DNA of 64,000 nucleotides, taken from the NCBI RefSeq assembly GCF_002309535.1, contig NZ_CP023275.1:2356001-2420000 (forward strand). The letters run 5' to 3'. Source of the stretch: Sulfurospirillum diekertiae (GTDB taxonomy: Bacteria > Campylobacterota > Campylobacteria > Campylobacterales > Sulfurospirillaceae). Each line of letters starts with the position of its first letter. The stretch's first letter is position 1. The notes under the pieces were generated by a model. It saw nothing but the letters and a program-made list of their open reading frames with translations. It made no database searches and was not told the DNA's origin. Shown piece after piece: positions 9,358 through 18,375 of the stretch. A program made the translations under genes and the position numbers.

Positions 9358-11016
9358 ATGATAGATAAAACATCCATAGAGAATCTCAAACAACGTCTTG
9401 ATATTGTCGACGTCGTAGGCTCCTACTTAGAGCTGAAAAAAAATGGCGCTAACTATAAGTGTGTCTGCCCTTTTCACAACGACACCAGTCCTAGTCTTGT
9501 CGTGAGTCCTTCAAAGCAAATTTACCACTGTTTTGCCTGTGGCGCAGGTGGAGATAGTATCAAATTTGTGATGGAATACGAAAAGCTTTCTTACCCTGAA
9601 ACCATCGAAAAACTCGCCAATATGGTTAATTTTTCACTCTCCTATACCACAACAGATGGAATCAAAAAAGAAGATCGCAAACTGATGGAAACCTTGAATC
9701 TCTTCTACATCAAACAGCTTGATAAGACTCCTTTTGCCAAAGAGTATCTCATCAAACGAGGCATTTCCGAGGCCTCTGTTGAAAAATTTGAAATCGGCTA
9801 TGCACCTGCTTCCTTCGCCACGCTGGATTTTCTAAGCTCCCGTGGCTACGCGATGAGTGAAAGTATGGAATACGGTGTGGCAGGCATTGGTGAAAATAAT
9901 CAACCTTATGCTCGTTTTATTGAACGCGTCACCTTTCCCATCTATTCACCTAGTAACAGGCTTGTTGGCTTTGGCGGACGCACCCTTTCTAATCATCCCG
10001 CAAAGTATGTAAACTCACCCCAAACCAAACACTTTAATAAATCACAACTGCTGTATGGCTATCAACTCGCCAAAGAGGCTATTTACAAACAAAAAACCAT
10101 CATCATCACCGAAGGCTATTTGGACGTTATTATGCTGCATCAAGCTGGATTTACACATGCCGTGGCAACGCTTGGTACTGCCCTTACCAACGAGCATATT
10201 CCACTCATCACGAGGGGTGATCCTGAAGTAATCGTCGCGTATGATGGTGATGATGCAGGGATTAATGCGGCACTCAAAGCCTCTTTTTTACTGAGTGCTC
10301 ATGGTATCAAAGGTGGCGTGGTACTCTTTGGCAATGGTATGGACCCTGCTGACATGGTACAAAATGGTCTGATGGATGCCCTGAACCATCTTTTCCGCAC
10401 CCCTCAGCCCTTCATTGAGTTTGCATTAGAACGTATGGTGAAAAAATACAACCTCAAAGACCCTTTAGCCAAACAACAAGCACTCACCGAAGCAATGAGC
10501 TATCTTAAAACACTTCCACAAGCCGTTCAGGAGAGCTATACAGGGATGCTTTCTGAGAAATTGGGGCTTCATCACAATTTGGTGAAAATCCAAAGTCACA
10601 AACCCCAAAGACTTGATAAAAAAGAGCGTGCCTTTGAAGATATGCTAGAGCTGACCATCATCAAAACCATTTTGAGTGAGCCAAGTCTGATTGACACGGT
10701 ACTCGATACCATCGATAGTTCTATGTTCAAAACCCATCATGAAGAGTTCTCTTTACTTTTAGAAAATCAATTTGAACATCCAAAGCTGAGACGTATCATG
10801 TTGTGGGAAGATATTAAGGTGTACGATGAAAAATCACTCATCGCTTCCATGGTCGCATTTTTGTATCACTACTACAACGAAAAATTCCAAGAAATCAGAA
10901 TGGCAAAAGAGCTGAGCTACGATAAAAAACAGTTTTTGATCCGCAAAATTCAAGAAAAAATGATGAAATTAAAACAAGGTGAATTGGTTCCGTATGAAAG
11001 CATTAGTACTCTATAG
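9358..11016 (+). CDS. dnaG: DNA primase
   Basis: 552 residues. The CHC2 zinc finger is intact: Cys37, His40, Cys58, Cys61 with the expected spacing. The TOPRIM core follows (TEGYLDVIMLH, AYDGDDAGINA), then a C-terminal helicase-binding region. It makes RNA primers for replication. No Shine-Dalgarno sequence precedes the ATG, and the nearest -10 box places the transcript start at about the ATG itself, so translation may be leaderless. The 3' end overlaps the next gene. Confidence 0.95.
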   Translation: MIDKTSIENLKQRLDIVDVVGSYLELKKNGANYKCVCPFHNDTSPSLVVSPSKQIYHCFACGAGGDSIKFVMEYEKLSYPETIEKLANMVNFSLSYTTTDGIKKEDRKLMETLNLFYIKQLDKTPFAKEYLIKRGISEASVEKFEIGYAPASFATLDFLSSRGYAMSESMEYGVAGIGENNQPYARFIERVTFPIYSPSNRLVGFGGRTLSNHPAKYVNSPQTKHFNKSQLLYGYQLAKEAIYKQKTIIITEGYLDVIMLHQAGFTHAVATLGTALTNEHIPLITRGDPEVIVAYDGDDAGINAALKASFLLSAHGIKGGVVLFGNGMDPADMVQNGLMDALNHLFRTPQPFIEFALERMVKKYNLKDPLAKQQALTEAMSYLKTLPQAVQESYTGMLSEKLGLHHNLVKIQSHKPQRLDKKERAFEDMLELTIIKTILSEPSLIDTVLDTIDSSMFKTHHEEFSLLLENQFEHPKLRRIMLWEDIKVYDEKSLIASMVAFLYHYYNEKFQEIRMAKELSYDKKQFLIRKIQEKMMKLKQGELVPYESISTL

Positions 11017-11977
11017 TGGCGGGCTTGATAGCATGCTCGCAATGAAACTTTTAACAAATCAGGGCATTGAAGTGATTGCGCTGCATATCAACATTGGTTT
11101 TGGTGTCAAAGAAGACAACTACGATACCCTTAAAAGACGCGCAGCGATTGCAGGAGCGACGCTGGAAGTCATTGATGTTCGCGATGAATACCTTCAAAAA
11201 ATTCTCTTTAGTCCCAAATATGGCTACGGCAAACAATTCAACCCGTGCATTGACTGCCATGGGTTCATGTTTACAGTTGCCAAGGCACTCCTGCCTCGTT
11301 ACGGGGCTTCGTTTATTGCCACAGGCGAAGTTATTGGACAACGCCCTATGAGCCAAAATAAAGATGCTCTGAGGTTGGTCAAAAAAATCGCTAATGACAT
11401 TGATGAAGATTTGATTCTTCGTCCACTCTGTGCCCTCGTGATGGAAGAGACAAAGCCGGAACGTGAAGGGTGGGTCGATCGCAGTAAACTTTTAGGCTTT
11501 AATGGCAGAGGAAGAAATGCTCAACTTTCCCTTGCCAAAGAGTGGGGCTGGGAAGACTACCCTACACCTGCAGGGGGCTGTTTACTGACCGATGTTCAAT
11601 TTAGTATCCGCTTACGTGATTGTGTAACGCACGAAACGTTTGACAAAGAAGACATCGAAGTGCTTAAAAATGGCAGACATTTTAGATTGCCAGATGGCTC
11701 AAAACTCGTTGTGGGGCGTAACGAAAAAGAGAATGATATTATTGATAGTCTCCATAACCCTAAATTTAATCTTTTACATGTAAAAGAAGAGATGAATGCC
11801 CCTTCTTCCTTACTCTCAAAAAACGCTTCCAGTGCGGATGAAGCTCTAGCATGTCGTATTGTTTTAACTTTTACCAAAGCATTTCACGATCAAAATTATG
11901 CGCTTTGCATTGGCCAAAAACTTTTTCAATCATCACCGTTTAAAACAAAAGAAGATACCAAAAAATATCTTATATAG
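10994..11977 (+). CDS. PP-loop ATPase, tRNA thiouridylase-like
   Basis: 327 residues starting MKALVLYSGGLDSMLAMKLL, the PP-loop (SGGLDS) of the adenylating N-type ATPases used for tRNA thiolation (MnmA/ThiI relatives). Cys residues follow in FNPCIDCHGFMF and TPAGGCLLT. Proteins of this shape in the phylum are annotated as argininosuccinate-synthase-domain or tRNA sulfurtransferase-like; the exact substrate is not known to me. I chose the ATG at 10994 over a GTG at 10979 because the PP-loop strand begins right after it and an AAGGTGA site lies upstream. It overlaps dnaG by 23 bases. Confidence 0.75.
   Translation: MKALVLYSGGLDSMLAMKLLTNQGIEVIALHINIGFGVKEDNYDTLKRRAAIAGATLEVIDVRDEYLQKILFSPKYGYGKQFNPCIDCHGFMFTVAKALLPRYGASFIATGEVIGQRPMSQNKDALRLVKKIANDIDEDLILRPLCALVMEETKPEREGWVDRSKLLGFNGRGRNAQLSLAKEWGWEDYPTPAGGCLLTDVQFSIRLRDCVTHETFDKEDIEVLKNGRHFRLPDGSKLVVGRNEKENDIIDSLHNPKFNLLHVKEEMNAPSSLLSKNASSADEALACRIVLTFTKAFHDQNYALCIGQKLFQSSPFKTKEDTKKYLI
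11773..11784. repeat. Perfect TTTACATGTAAA palindrome inside the thiouridylase-like gene
   Basis: Part of a 14-base perfect palindrome, read as Leu-His-Val-Lys. The next core copy is 9.7 kb away. Confidence 0.85.
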
Positions 11978-12038
11978 TTTTTTAAAGATAATTTTTGTAC
12001 TATATTGCCTTATAGAATTACAATATGAGGATTATGAG

Positions 12039-12419
12039 ATGGGCTTATCAAACAAAATGATTTTTTTAGTCGTGGACGATTCAAAAATATCACGGAAATG
12101 GCTCATCGAGATGATTCCGAAGAAAATTGTAGAAAGTGCTGAAATTATCGAAGGATGTAATGGAGAAGAGGCCATTGAGCTGTATAAGCAGCACCAACCC
12201 GATATTGTTTTTTTAGATATTACAATGCCGGGAATAGATGGTTTTGAAGCGTTACAACATATCAAGGAGATCAACGCCGATGCACTTGTGGTCATGGTCT
12301 CAGCAGATCGCCAAAAAAGTACCAAAGAAAGAATTTTGAACTTAGGTGCTTCCGCCATTATTTCTAAACCGATTGATGAAGAAGAATTTCGCACAACATT
12401 ACTAAAGTTGGTATTTTAA
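12039..12419 (+). CDS. CheY-like single-domain response regulator
   Basis: 126 residues, one receiver domain: IFLVVDDSKISRKW (acidic pair), DIVFLDITMPGIDG (phosphoacceptor Asp), VMVSADRQ (Thr/Ser position) and SKPID (Lys). The upstream reading frame is open, but a TGAGG ribosome binding site places the start at 12039. It abuts the CheC gene (stop and start adjacent), so CheC is its likely phosphatase. Confidence 0.88.
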   Translation: MGLSNKMIFLVVDDSKISRKWLIEMIPKKIVESAEIIEGCNGEEAIELYKQHQPDIVFLDITMPGIDGFEALQHIKEINADALVVMVSADRQKSTKERILNLGASAIISKPIDEEEFRTTLLKLVF

Positions 12420-13025
12420 ATGACAAAATCGTCCTTTAATCCGCAACAAGAAGATATTTTAAAAGAACTCATCAACGTCTCTTTTGGACTTTCTGCCTCT
12501 TTGATTGGTGACATGTTGGATAACCGTGCTAAACTTCATATCCCTGAAATTTCTAGCATTGACATCCAATACTTAGATGATAAAATCATTGAAGTCTTGG
12601 ACAATGACTCTGAATTTTATCTCACAAAACAGCGCTTTTTAGGCTCTTTTAATGGTGAAGTTCTCTTTGTTTTCAATAACTATTCAGCCAAAGTATTTTG
12701 TAGCCTTTTACTCAAACAAGAGATCAGTGATGAAAACGATATTAAATCATCTATTATGGAACTTACTAACATTATTACATCTGCGTGCATTGGTAAATTC
12801 TGTGAAATTATTCATGGTGAAACCATCTTTAAAGTTCCATCCATTGAAAAACGCGACATCTCAGAAATGGACAAGTATGACAAGATCGAGGGGTATGACA
12901 ATGTTATTGTTATCAAAACAGCCTTGGATATTGAAAAAGAAAATATCTTAGGGCATATGTTTATCCTTCTTAACAACGAAATGTTAGAGCAACTAAAATG
13001 CACCATAGATAAGCTAGAACAATGA
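12420..13025 (+). CDS. cheC: CheC-type CheY-P phosphatase
   Basis: 201 residues with two copies of the CheC/FliY active-site pattern (D/S)-x3-E-x2-N-x22-P. The first is DILKELIN followed 22 residues later by Pro; the second is SSIMELTN followed 22 residues later by Pro. Both copies are complete, so both sites should be active. CheC removes phosphate from CheY and in Bacillus is stimulated by CheD. A CheD is encoded in the facing operon (17899-18375). It is packed between a CheY-like gene and a diguanylate cyclase (4-base overlap). Confidence 0.85.
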   Translation: MTKSSFNPQQEDILKELINVSFGLSASLIGDMLDNRAKLHIPEISSIDIQYLDDKIIEVLDNDSEFYLTKQRFLGSFNGEVLFVFNNYSAKVFCSLLLKQEISDENDIKSSIMELTNIITSACIGKFCEIIHGETIFKVPSIEKRDISEMDKYDKIEGYDNVIVIKTALDIEKENILGHMFILLNNEMLEQLKCTIDKLEQ

Positions 13026-14026
13026 TAAACTGCGAAAAAATAATTGACTCTATCAATGTGGGTATCTTGACGGTTGATACAGATCTCAACATCTACTACA
13101 TTAATAAGTGGTTTGCCGTTCACAATAATGTTGAAGCTGAGCATATTATAGGAAAAAATCTACTCTCGTTATTTGAATTAACTTCAGAGCGATTAAAATC
13201 GCTCAAACGTCACATCAAAGCGGCTTTGACACTGAACAGCCCCTCTTTTTTTACAGCAGATTCCAATGACTACCTTTTCCCCGTGAAAAACTCTATGACA
13301 ACAAAATCTATTTTTGAGTTTATGCAACAAGATGTTACCATCCTGCCCTACAACCTTGAAACAAAGCAAGTAACGATCCTAATTTATGATCAAACGGGAT
13401 TAATGGAAGAAAAATCACGCTGCCATAAAGAAAGTGAAGAATTGGCGAAAGCGGTAAAAATTGCCAATGCAACCATTCGAAAACTCGAAACCGCAAAAAG
13501 TAAACTTATTAAGCAAAAAGATATCATTTATAAACAAGCGCATTATGACCACTTAACCTCTTTGGCGAATCGTACACTGCTCAATCAAAGACTTCAACTT
13601 TTGGTGGAAAACAATCAATACAGTGGCAAAAAATTCGGAGTACTCTTCTTGGATCTGGATAATTTTAAAGAGATTAATGACTCAATGGGCCATGATGTTG
13701 GCGATATGATCCTCATTCATGTGGCAAAAACACTCCTCCTCACTACACGTAAATCAGATACGGTTGCACGTTTTGGAGGGGATGAATTTATTATTCTTAT
13801 TGATGAAATAGAAGAAATTAAAGCATTAGAACATATTGCTCAAAAACTGATTGATGCAATCCAGCAACCTATTAGAATACATCATTTAGATATTCATATT
13901 ACCATGAGCATAGGCATTAGTCTCTTCCCAGACTCAGGAAAAGACTTTAATCAACTGATTAAAAATGCTGACCTAGCACTCTATCTGGCTAAAGAATCAG
14001 GAAGAAATAACTTTAAAATATTTTAA
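13022..14026 (+). CDS. PAS-GGDEF diguanylate cyclase
   Basis: 334 residues. An N-terminal PAS-like domain (GILTVDTDLNIYYINKWF) is followed by a helical linker (about 135-165) and a GGDEF domain with the intact RFGGDEF signature. An RKSD inhibitory site (RxxD) lies five residues before it, so product inhibition is likely. It should make cyclic di-GMP in the cytoplasm. There are no membrane segments. The ATG overlaps the cheC stop by 4 bases, joining c-di-GMP synthesis to a CheY/CheC module. Confidence 0.9.
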   Translation: MINCEKIIDSINVGILTVDTDLNIYYINKWFAVHNNVEAEHIIGKNLLSLFELTSERLKSLKRHIKAALTLNSPSFFTADSNDYLFPVKNSMTTKSIFEFMQQDVTILPYNLETKQVTILIYDQTGLMEEKSRCHKESEELAKAVKIANATIRKLETAKSKLIKQKDIIYKQAHYDHLTSLANRTLLNQRLQLLVENNQYSGKKFGVLFLDLDNFKEINDSMGHDVGDMILIHVAKTLLLTTRKSDTVARFGGDEFIILIDEIEEIKALEHIAQKLIDAIQQPIRIHHLDIHITMSIGISLFPDSGKDFNQLIKNADLALYLAKESGRNNFKIF

Positions 14027-14060
14027 TATAGATAAATTGAGCTTGTTAAATTTAAAGTTA

Positions 14061-15359
14061 TTAAAAAAATTCTATTTCATCATCTCCACTTATATCTGCA
14101 CTTTTCTCTTCAAAAATAGCTTCGATCTGGATACACGAAGAGAGCAATGACGCATCAAGATAGTGGATATCGCGAGCAACTCTAGTAATAAAAACATTTT
14201 CTCTCCACGAGGAAAGATCATGCAAAAGGTTGAGAAGCATTGAAGATAGTTTTTTAACTTTTGTCTTTTCAAATTGATCTTCTGTCAAAGTTGCTAGAAA
14301 ATTGATGAGCGTTTGCACTGAAAAACCTAGATGAACAAAATCAACTAACTCGGCTAAAAGATCTGCATACTCTTGAAAATTCTCACAAATAATCGTAGCG
14401 GTTCGCTTATTAGGATCACGCTCAAAATCTAAAATAGCTTTATCTATCTCATCATTAATGATTTCAAGTCCATCAATTTTACCCATAAAAGAGATAACAT
14501 TGTTGTCAATATATTCTGTAGCAGACAACACATTATCATGCGTTTTTTCCAATACTTTTTTTGCCTCATCACTGATTTCGATGGTCGCTTTTTGAACTTT
14601 AAGAGGAGTCTTCTTTTCCATGTCAAGTTGAAAGGAGAGCATCTCTTTCGTTAAAATATATTTAGCATGAGCAAAATGTTTGAGTAAAATATTTTTAATA
14701 ATGCTATTTTTGATAGCGCCTTTGTGTAGTAACATCATATAGACTTTCTCAGGGCTTTCTTCCATGACAATGGTAAAAGACTGCTCATTTTTGAGCAACC
14801 ACAATCCAAAACCATAGATTAATCGCACACAATCACTCAAATCTAGAATATTCTTTTCACCATTGAGCCAATAGTCCCAAAATTCCCCCAAAGATTCTTC
14901 TTTTTCAATCCTAAAAGTCGTATTCCGACTATAAACCTTGGTATTGAAAGGATTTAAGACATTGGAAGCTGTTTTTGTTTCTTTATTCCGATGGCGAATA
15001 ATACGAATATAGTGCTTTATACGAGTGCAAAAAAGCTCGGCATCAATTGGTTTAGTCAGATAATCCTCTGCGCCTAAAGAGAGCATTTTATTTTTGGATG
15101 CCTGATCGTCAAGCGCACTCAAGGCAATAATCATACATTTTTTTTGTACTTGTCTAATAAGTTTTGTAGCCTCAAAACCATCCATATTAGGCATCATGAT
15201 ATCCATAAAAATAAGATCAAAGTTTTGTTTAACACACATCTCTACAGCAATTTGCCCATCTTCCGCTTCATATACTTCAACATTCTCTACCTCCTCAAGT
15301 AAAAGATTGAGAGTCAGTCTGTTGTTATCATTATCATCAACAATAAGCACTTTGAGCAT
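14061..15359 (-). CDS. Response regulator with long uncharacterised C-terminal region
   Basis: 432 residues. Residues 1-120 are a typical receiver: VLIVDDNDNNR, LIFMDIMMPNMDG, ALSALDDQ and TKPID. The remaining 300 residues contain no output domain I recognise; they look mostly helical, with a stretch (EISDEAKKVLEKTHDNVLSATEYIDN) that could be coiled coil. The acidic C-terminus SGDDEIEFF resembles the tails of the MCP and the degenerate kinase of the same operon. It is last in the chemotaxis operon and starts 1 base after the PAS kinase gene ends. Confidence 0.8.
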   Translation of the reverse strand: MLKVLIVDDNDNNRLTLNLLLEEVENVEVYEAEDGQIAVEMCVKQNFDLIFMDIMMPNMDGFEATKLIRQVQKKCMIIALSALDDQASKNKMLSLGAEDYLTKPIDAELFCTRIKHYIRIIRHRNKETKTASNVLNPFNTKVYSRNTTFRIEKEESLGEFWDYWLNGEKNILDLSDCVRLIYGFGLWLLKNEQSFTIVMEESPEKVYMMLLHKGAIKNSIIKNILLKHFAHAKYILTKEMLSFQLDMEKKTPLKVQKATIEISDEAKKVLEKTHDNVLSATEYIDNNVISFMGKIDGLEIINDEIDKAILDFERDPNKRTATIICENFQEYADLLAELVDFVHLGFSVQTLINFLATLTEDQFEKTKVKKLSSMLLNLLHDLSSWRENVFITRVARDIHYLDASLLSSCIQIEAIFEEKSADISGDDEIEFF

Positions 15360-15360
15360 A

Positions 15361-16872
15361 TTAGTCCTTTAGTTTTTTCGTTACAATAAATTTAGCGCCA
15401 CCCAAAGAAAGGGAATCTTCAATAATACAGCTAAAACCTAAATCTGCACAGAGTAATTTTACAAAATGGAGCCCTATCCCCGTACCTTTTTTTTCCATAT
15501 TGGTAATGCCACCCCAATTTTGTTCATAAAGTTCAAAAACACCCTCTTTATCAAGAATACCTTTGCCATCATCTTCCACGATAATTTCTACTTTTTCCTT
15601 ATCACATAATAAAAAAACTTCAACTAAAGAAGAGCCATATTTGATTGCATTGGAAAGAACATTAGCGATGATTTGTTTAAACCTAAACTCATCACTACTA
15701 ATAAAGGATTCACTGCCATCATCTTGAAAAATGATCTCTTTTTTATTTTCCATCGCCAATGCTTCATGTTTATCAATCACATCTTGGATACTCTCTTTGA
15801 GATTAAAAAGTGTATATGTATAATTTATTTTATGGTTTCGTAGTTTACTTAAATCTAAAATATGGGTAACATTGTCTAGCATCATAGAGGCACTTTTATA
15901 AATTTGTCCCAAGAGATGCATTCGCTTTTCTTTTGGAATCTCTTCAATGCGATGCATATTTTTATACAAATACTGCGAAAAATTAATGATGGCATTGAGT
16001 GGTGTTTTAAGCTCATGGGTAAATAAAATTAAAAAAGAATCTTTTGCTTCAGCAAGTTTTGTCTGCTCATGAACTTTAATTTCTCTTGCCTGAATAGCAC
16101 GACGTTCTTCTAACATTTGCGTAATATCACGTCTGATGGCAATATACTCTTCTATATTTCCATTACTCCTATTTCTATAGGGGATAATAATCGTATCGGC
16201 CCAGAAATCACTTCCGTCTTTATTAATATTTAAAACCCTCTCTCTCCAAACATGCCCCTGTTTGATCGTATCCCACATTGCGGTATATATTTCAAGCGCA
16301 TTAGAGGGATGCCTCATGAAACGATGGGTTTTACCAAGAACCTCTGCTTGCTTGTAGCCTGTCACCTTCGTAAAATTATCGTTAACATAAGTGATATTGC
16401 CATGAGAATCAGTTTGGGAAACAATAGAAGCGTCTATAAGAGAGTCAAAATACTGTATCCCTTTAGAAAGGACTTTTTTTCGAGCAATGACTTCTAGCCC
16501 ATTTCTTAAATACTCAAAAGCGTATTTTTTTTGTGTTTCAATACAAAAATTTTTCCCAGGAGCAAGCGTTCGAACCACTCCAAAACATTCATCATTACGT
16601 AAATCCAAAAAGAAAACCATCTCTATGTTAGGATAGAGTAGCTTTATTTCCTTTAATGTTTCAAGGTAACCTTTATCTTCGCAAGAAACTGTTCCAAAAA
16701 TAAAATCAATATTATTTTGAGTGCATATGTTTAAAATCTCTTCCATAGATTGTGCCACATATAAAAAGTGAGGAAGTTTTTTTGTATTGCGTATCAAAAT
16801 TTCATCATATGCCATCTCGCCTATAAAAAGTATTGATACCTTATTTTCATTAGAAAAAAAATCCATCACCAT
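15361..16872 (-). CDS. Cytoplasmic PAS sensor histidine kinase with degenerate N-terminal receiver-like domain
   Basis: 503 residues. Residues about 10-125 have a receiver-like alternation of strands and helices but lack the usual acidic pair and phosphoacceptor. A PAS domain of the aerotaxis type follows (ITYVNDNFTKVTGY, HPSNALEIYTAMWDTI). Then comes HisKA with an intact FTHELKTPLNAI histidine box and an HATPase (NVLSNAIKYG, DDGKGI, GTGIGLHFVKLL). No transmembrane segments. It probably phosphorylates the receiver protein encoded immediately downstream. Confidence 0.85.
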   Translation of the reverse strand: MVMDFFSNENKVSILFIGEMAYDEILIRNTKKLPHFLYVAQSMEEILNICTQNNIDFIFGTVSCEDKGYLETLKEIKLLYPNIEMVFFLDLRNDECFGVVRTLAPGKNFCIETQKKYAFEYLRNGLEVIARKKVLSKGIQYFDSLIDASIVSQTDSHGNITYVNDNFTKVTGYKQAEVLGKTHRFMRHPSNALEIYTAMWDTIKQGHVWRERVLNINKDGSDFWADTIIIPYRNRSNGNIEEYIAIRRDITQMLEERRAIQAREIKVHEQTKLAEAKDSFLILFTHELKTPLNAIINFSQYLYKNMHRIEEIPKEKRMHLLGQIYKSASMMLDNVTHILDLSKLRNHKINYTYTLFNLKESIQDVIDKHEALAMENKKEIIFQDDGSESFISSDEFRFKQIIANVLSNAIKYGSSLVEVFLLCDKEKVEIIVEDDGKGILDKEGVFELYEQNWGGITNMEKKGTGIGLHFVKLLCADLGFSCIIEDSLSLGGAKFIVTKKLKD

Positions 16873-16880
16873 CTTTGTTC

Positions 16881-17906
16881 CTAATGTGATAATTTTGAAA
16901 CAACGACATTGCTAATTTCACCCAGCGGTACCACAGAGTCAACTGCACCCAACTTAATCGCCTCTTTAGGCATTCCAAAGACGACACATGTCTCTTCGGA
17001 CTGCGCAATTGTTTTAGCCCCCGCCTGGTGCATATTGAACATTCCTTTAGCCCCGTCACTTCCCATACCTGTAAGGATAATTCCTAAGGCATTTGCTCCT
17101 GCCACTTTTGAAACCGAATTAAAAAGCACATCGACGCTAGGGCAATGACCACTGACTCTGCGACCCTCACCAATTTCGACAAAATACCTTGCACCCGAAC
17201 GCCGCAACACCATGTGTAAGCCTCCTTGTGCAATATAAGCCGTACCCATGGTCAAAAAGTCTCCATTTTTAGCGACTTTAACATCTATCTCACACAAAGA
17301 GTCCAACCTCGCGGCAAACGAACCTATAAAGCTATCAGGCATATGCTGAACAATAACAATAGCAGGTGAATTTTTTGGCATGCCCCGAAGGACAACTTTA
17401 AGCGCTTCGGTTCCTCCTGTACTTGAACCAATTGCTATCACTTTGTTAGTCGTTTCTGCAATACTCAGTCGGTTAGATAAGATGGTTGTATGAGGAATGA
17501 TTTTTTGAACTCTTGCATAAGAAGCATCTATCACTTTTTGGATAAGCTCATCGTGAATTTCATCTTTGCCATCGTAAATATTGGAATGAGGCTTTGCCAC
17601 ATAGTCTATAGCGCCAGCCTCTAATGCATCAAGGGTTACTTGTGCGCTTTTGCGTGTCAAAGAGGAAACCATAACGACAGGTGTTGGGAAATAAGTCATC
17701 AATTTTTGTAAAAATGTCACACCATCCATGCGCGGCATCTCGACATCTAAACAAACGACATTAGGTTTAAGCTCTATAATCATATCTCGTGCTATAAAGG
17801 CATCTGCAGCAAGACCAACGACCTCAATGCGCTTATCGCTCTCTAAAATCTCTCGTAAAATGTGCCTCGCGGTGGCGCTATCGTCCACAATTAAAACCCT
17901 AATCAT
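16881..17906 (-). CDS. cheB: Protein-glutamate methylesterase CheB
   Basis: 341 residues from the MIRVLIVDDSATARH start; the frame is open further upstream, but that start is the family norm and overlaps cheD by 8 bases. The receiver has VCLDVEMPRMDG. The C-terminal esterase has GSSTGGTEAL (Ser), VIVQHMP (His) and GMGSDGAKGM (Asp). It demethylates or deamidates receptor glutamates when phosphorylated, opposing CheR encoded in the same operon. Confidence 0.95.
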   Translation of the reverse strand: MIRVLIVDDSATARHILREILESDKRIEVVGLAADAFIARDMIIELKPNVVCLDVEMPRMDGVTFLQKLMTYFPTPVVMVSSLTRKSAQVTLDALEAGAIDYVAKPHSNIYDGKDEIHDELIQKVIDASYARVQKIIPHTTILSNRLSIAETTNKVIAIGSSTGGTEALKVVLRGMPKNSPAIVIVQHMPDSFIGSFAARLDSLCEIDVKVAKNGDFLTMGTAYIAQGGLHMVLRRSGARYFVEIGEGRRVSGHCPSVDVLFNSVSKVAGANALGIILTGMGSDGAKGMFNMHQAGAKTIAQSEETCVVFGMPKEAIKLGAVDSVVPLGEISNVVVSKLSH

Positions 17907-18375
17907 TTTCCATGATCTCATTTTGCACATATTTAAGAATAATTCTGTTGGCATCACTGATCATCATAATACGCCTACCATTATTTCCCCCCGTGTCTTC
18001 CGCTTTAATTGGGATAGTGTACTGTCTCAAAATCTCTTTGGCAATCATAATGTTTTTTTGTCCTATCATTTGCCCTTCAGTATTGGTTTTATGGATATTG
18101 GCGCCTCCAAAAATCTTAGCCTCCATATTACGCCTAGAACAGCCGATATTTTCCATATTTTCAATCATCTTAGGAATGGAAATATTGCCAAATTTTGGGC
18201 TTTCCAATCCATTGCCATTCCAAAGTGGTAAAAGGTAGTGGTTCATCGCTCCTATCATCTGTACTTTATCGTACAAACATACACCCACACAAGAGCCTAG
18301 TACCGTAACAATTTCTGTGGGATTGATGGCAATAAAAATTTCTCCAACATGGATGAATTTTCGTGATAACATCAA
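17899..18375 (-). CDS. cheD: Chemoreceptor glutamine deamidase CheD
   Basis: 158 residues. The catalytic Cys lies in TVLGSCVGVCLYD and the His in GAMNHYLLP, the two diagnostic blocks. CheD deamidates receptors and, in Bacillus, binds CheC. It overlaps cheB by 8 bases and the degenerate kinase gene by 4. The only CheC in the window is encoded in the converging operon at 12420-13025. Confidence 0.94.
   Translation of the reverse strand: MMLSRKFIHVGEIFIAINPTEIVTVLGSCVGVCLYDKVQMIGAMNHYLLPLWNGNGLESPKFGNISIPKMIENMENIGCSRRNMEAKIFGGANIHKTNTEGQMIGQKNIMIAKEILRQYTIPIKAEDTGGNNGRRIMMISDANRIILKYVQNEIMEND

Noticed and set aside
16986-16991. ACATGT at 16986 and similar cores (TTTACATGTC at 3413 and 4353, TTTACATGTG at 21696, ATACATGTG at 33141)
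   Set aside because: They lack the outer TA symmetry on one or both sides and were not counted as copies of the palindrome.
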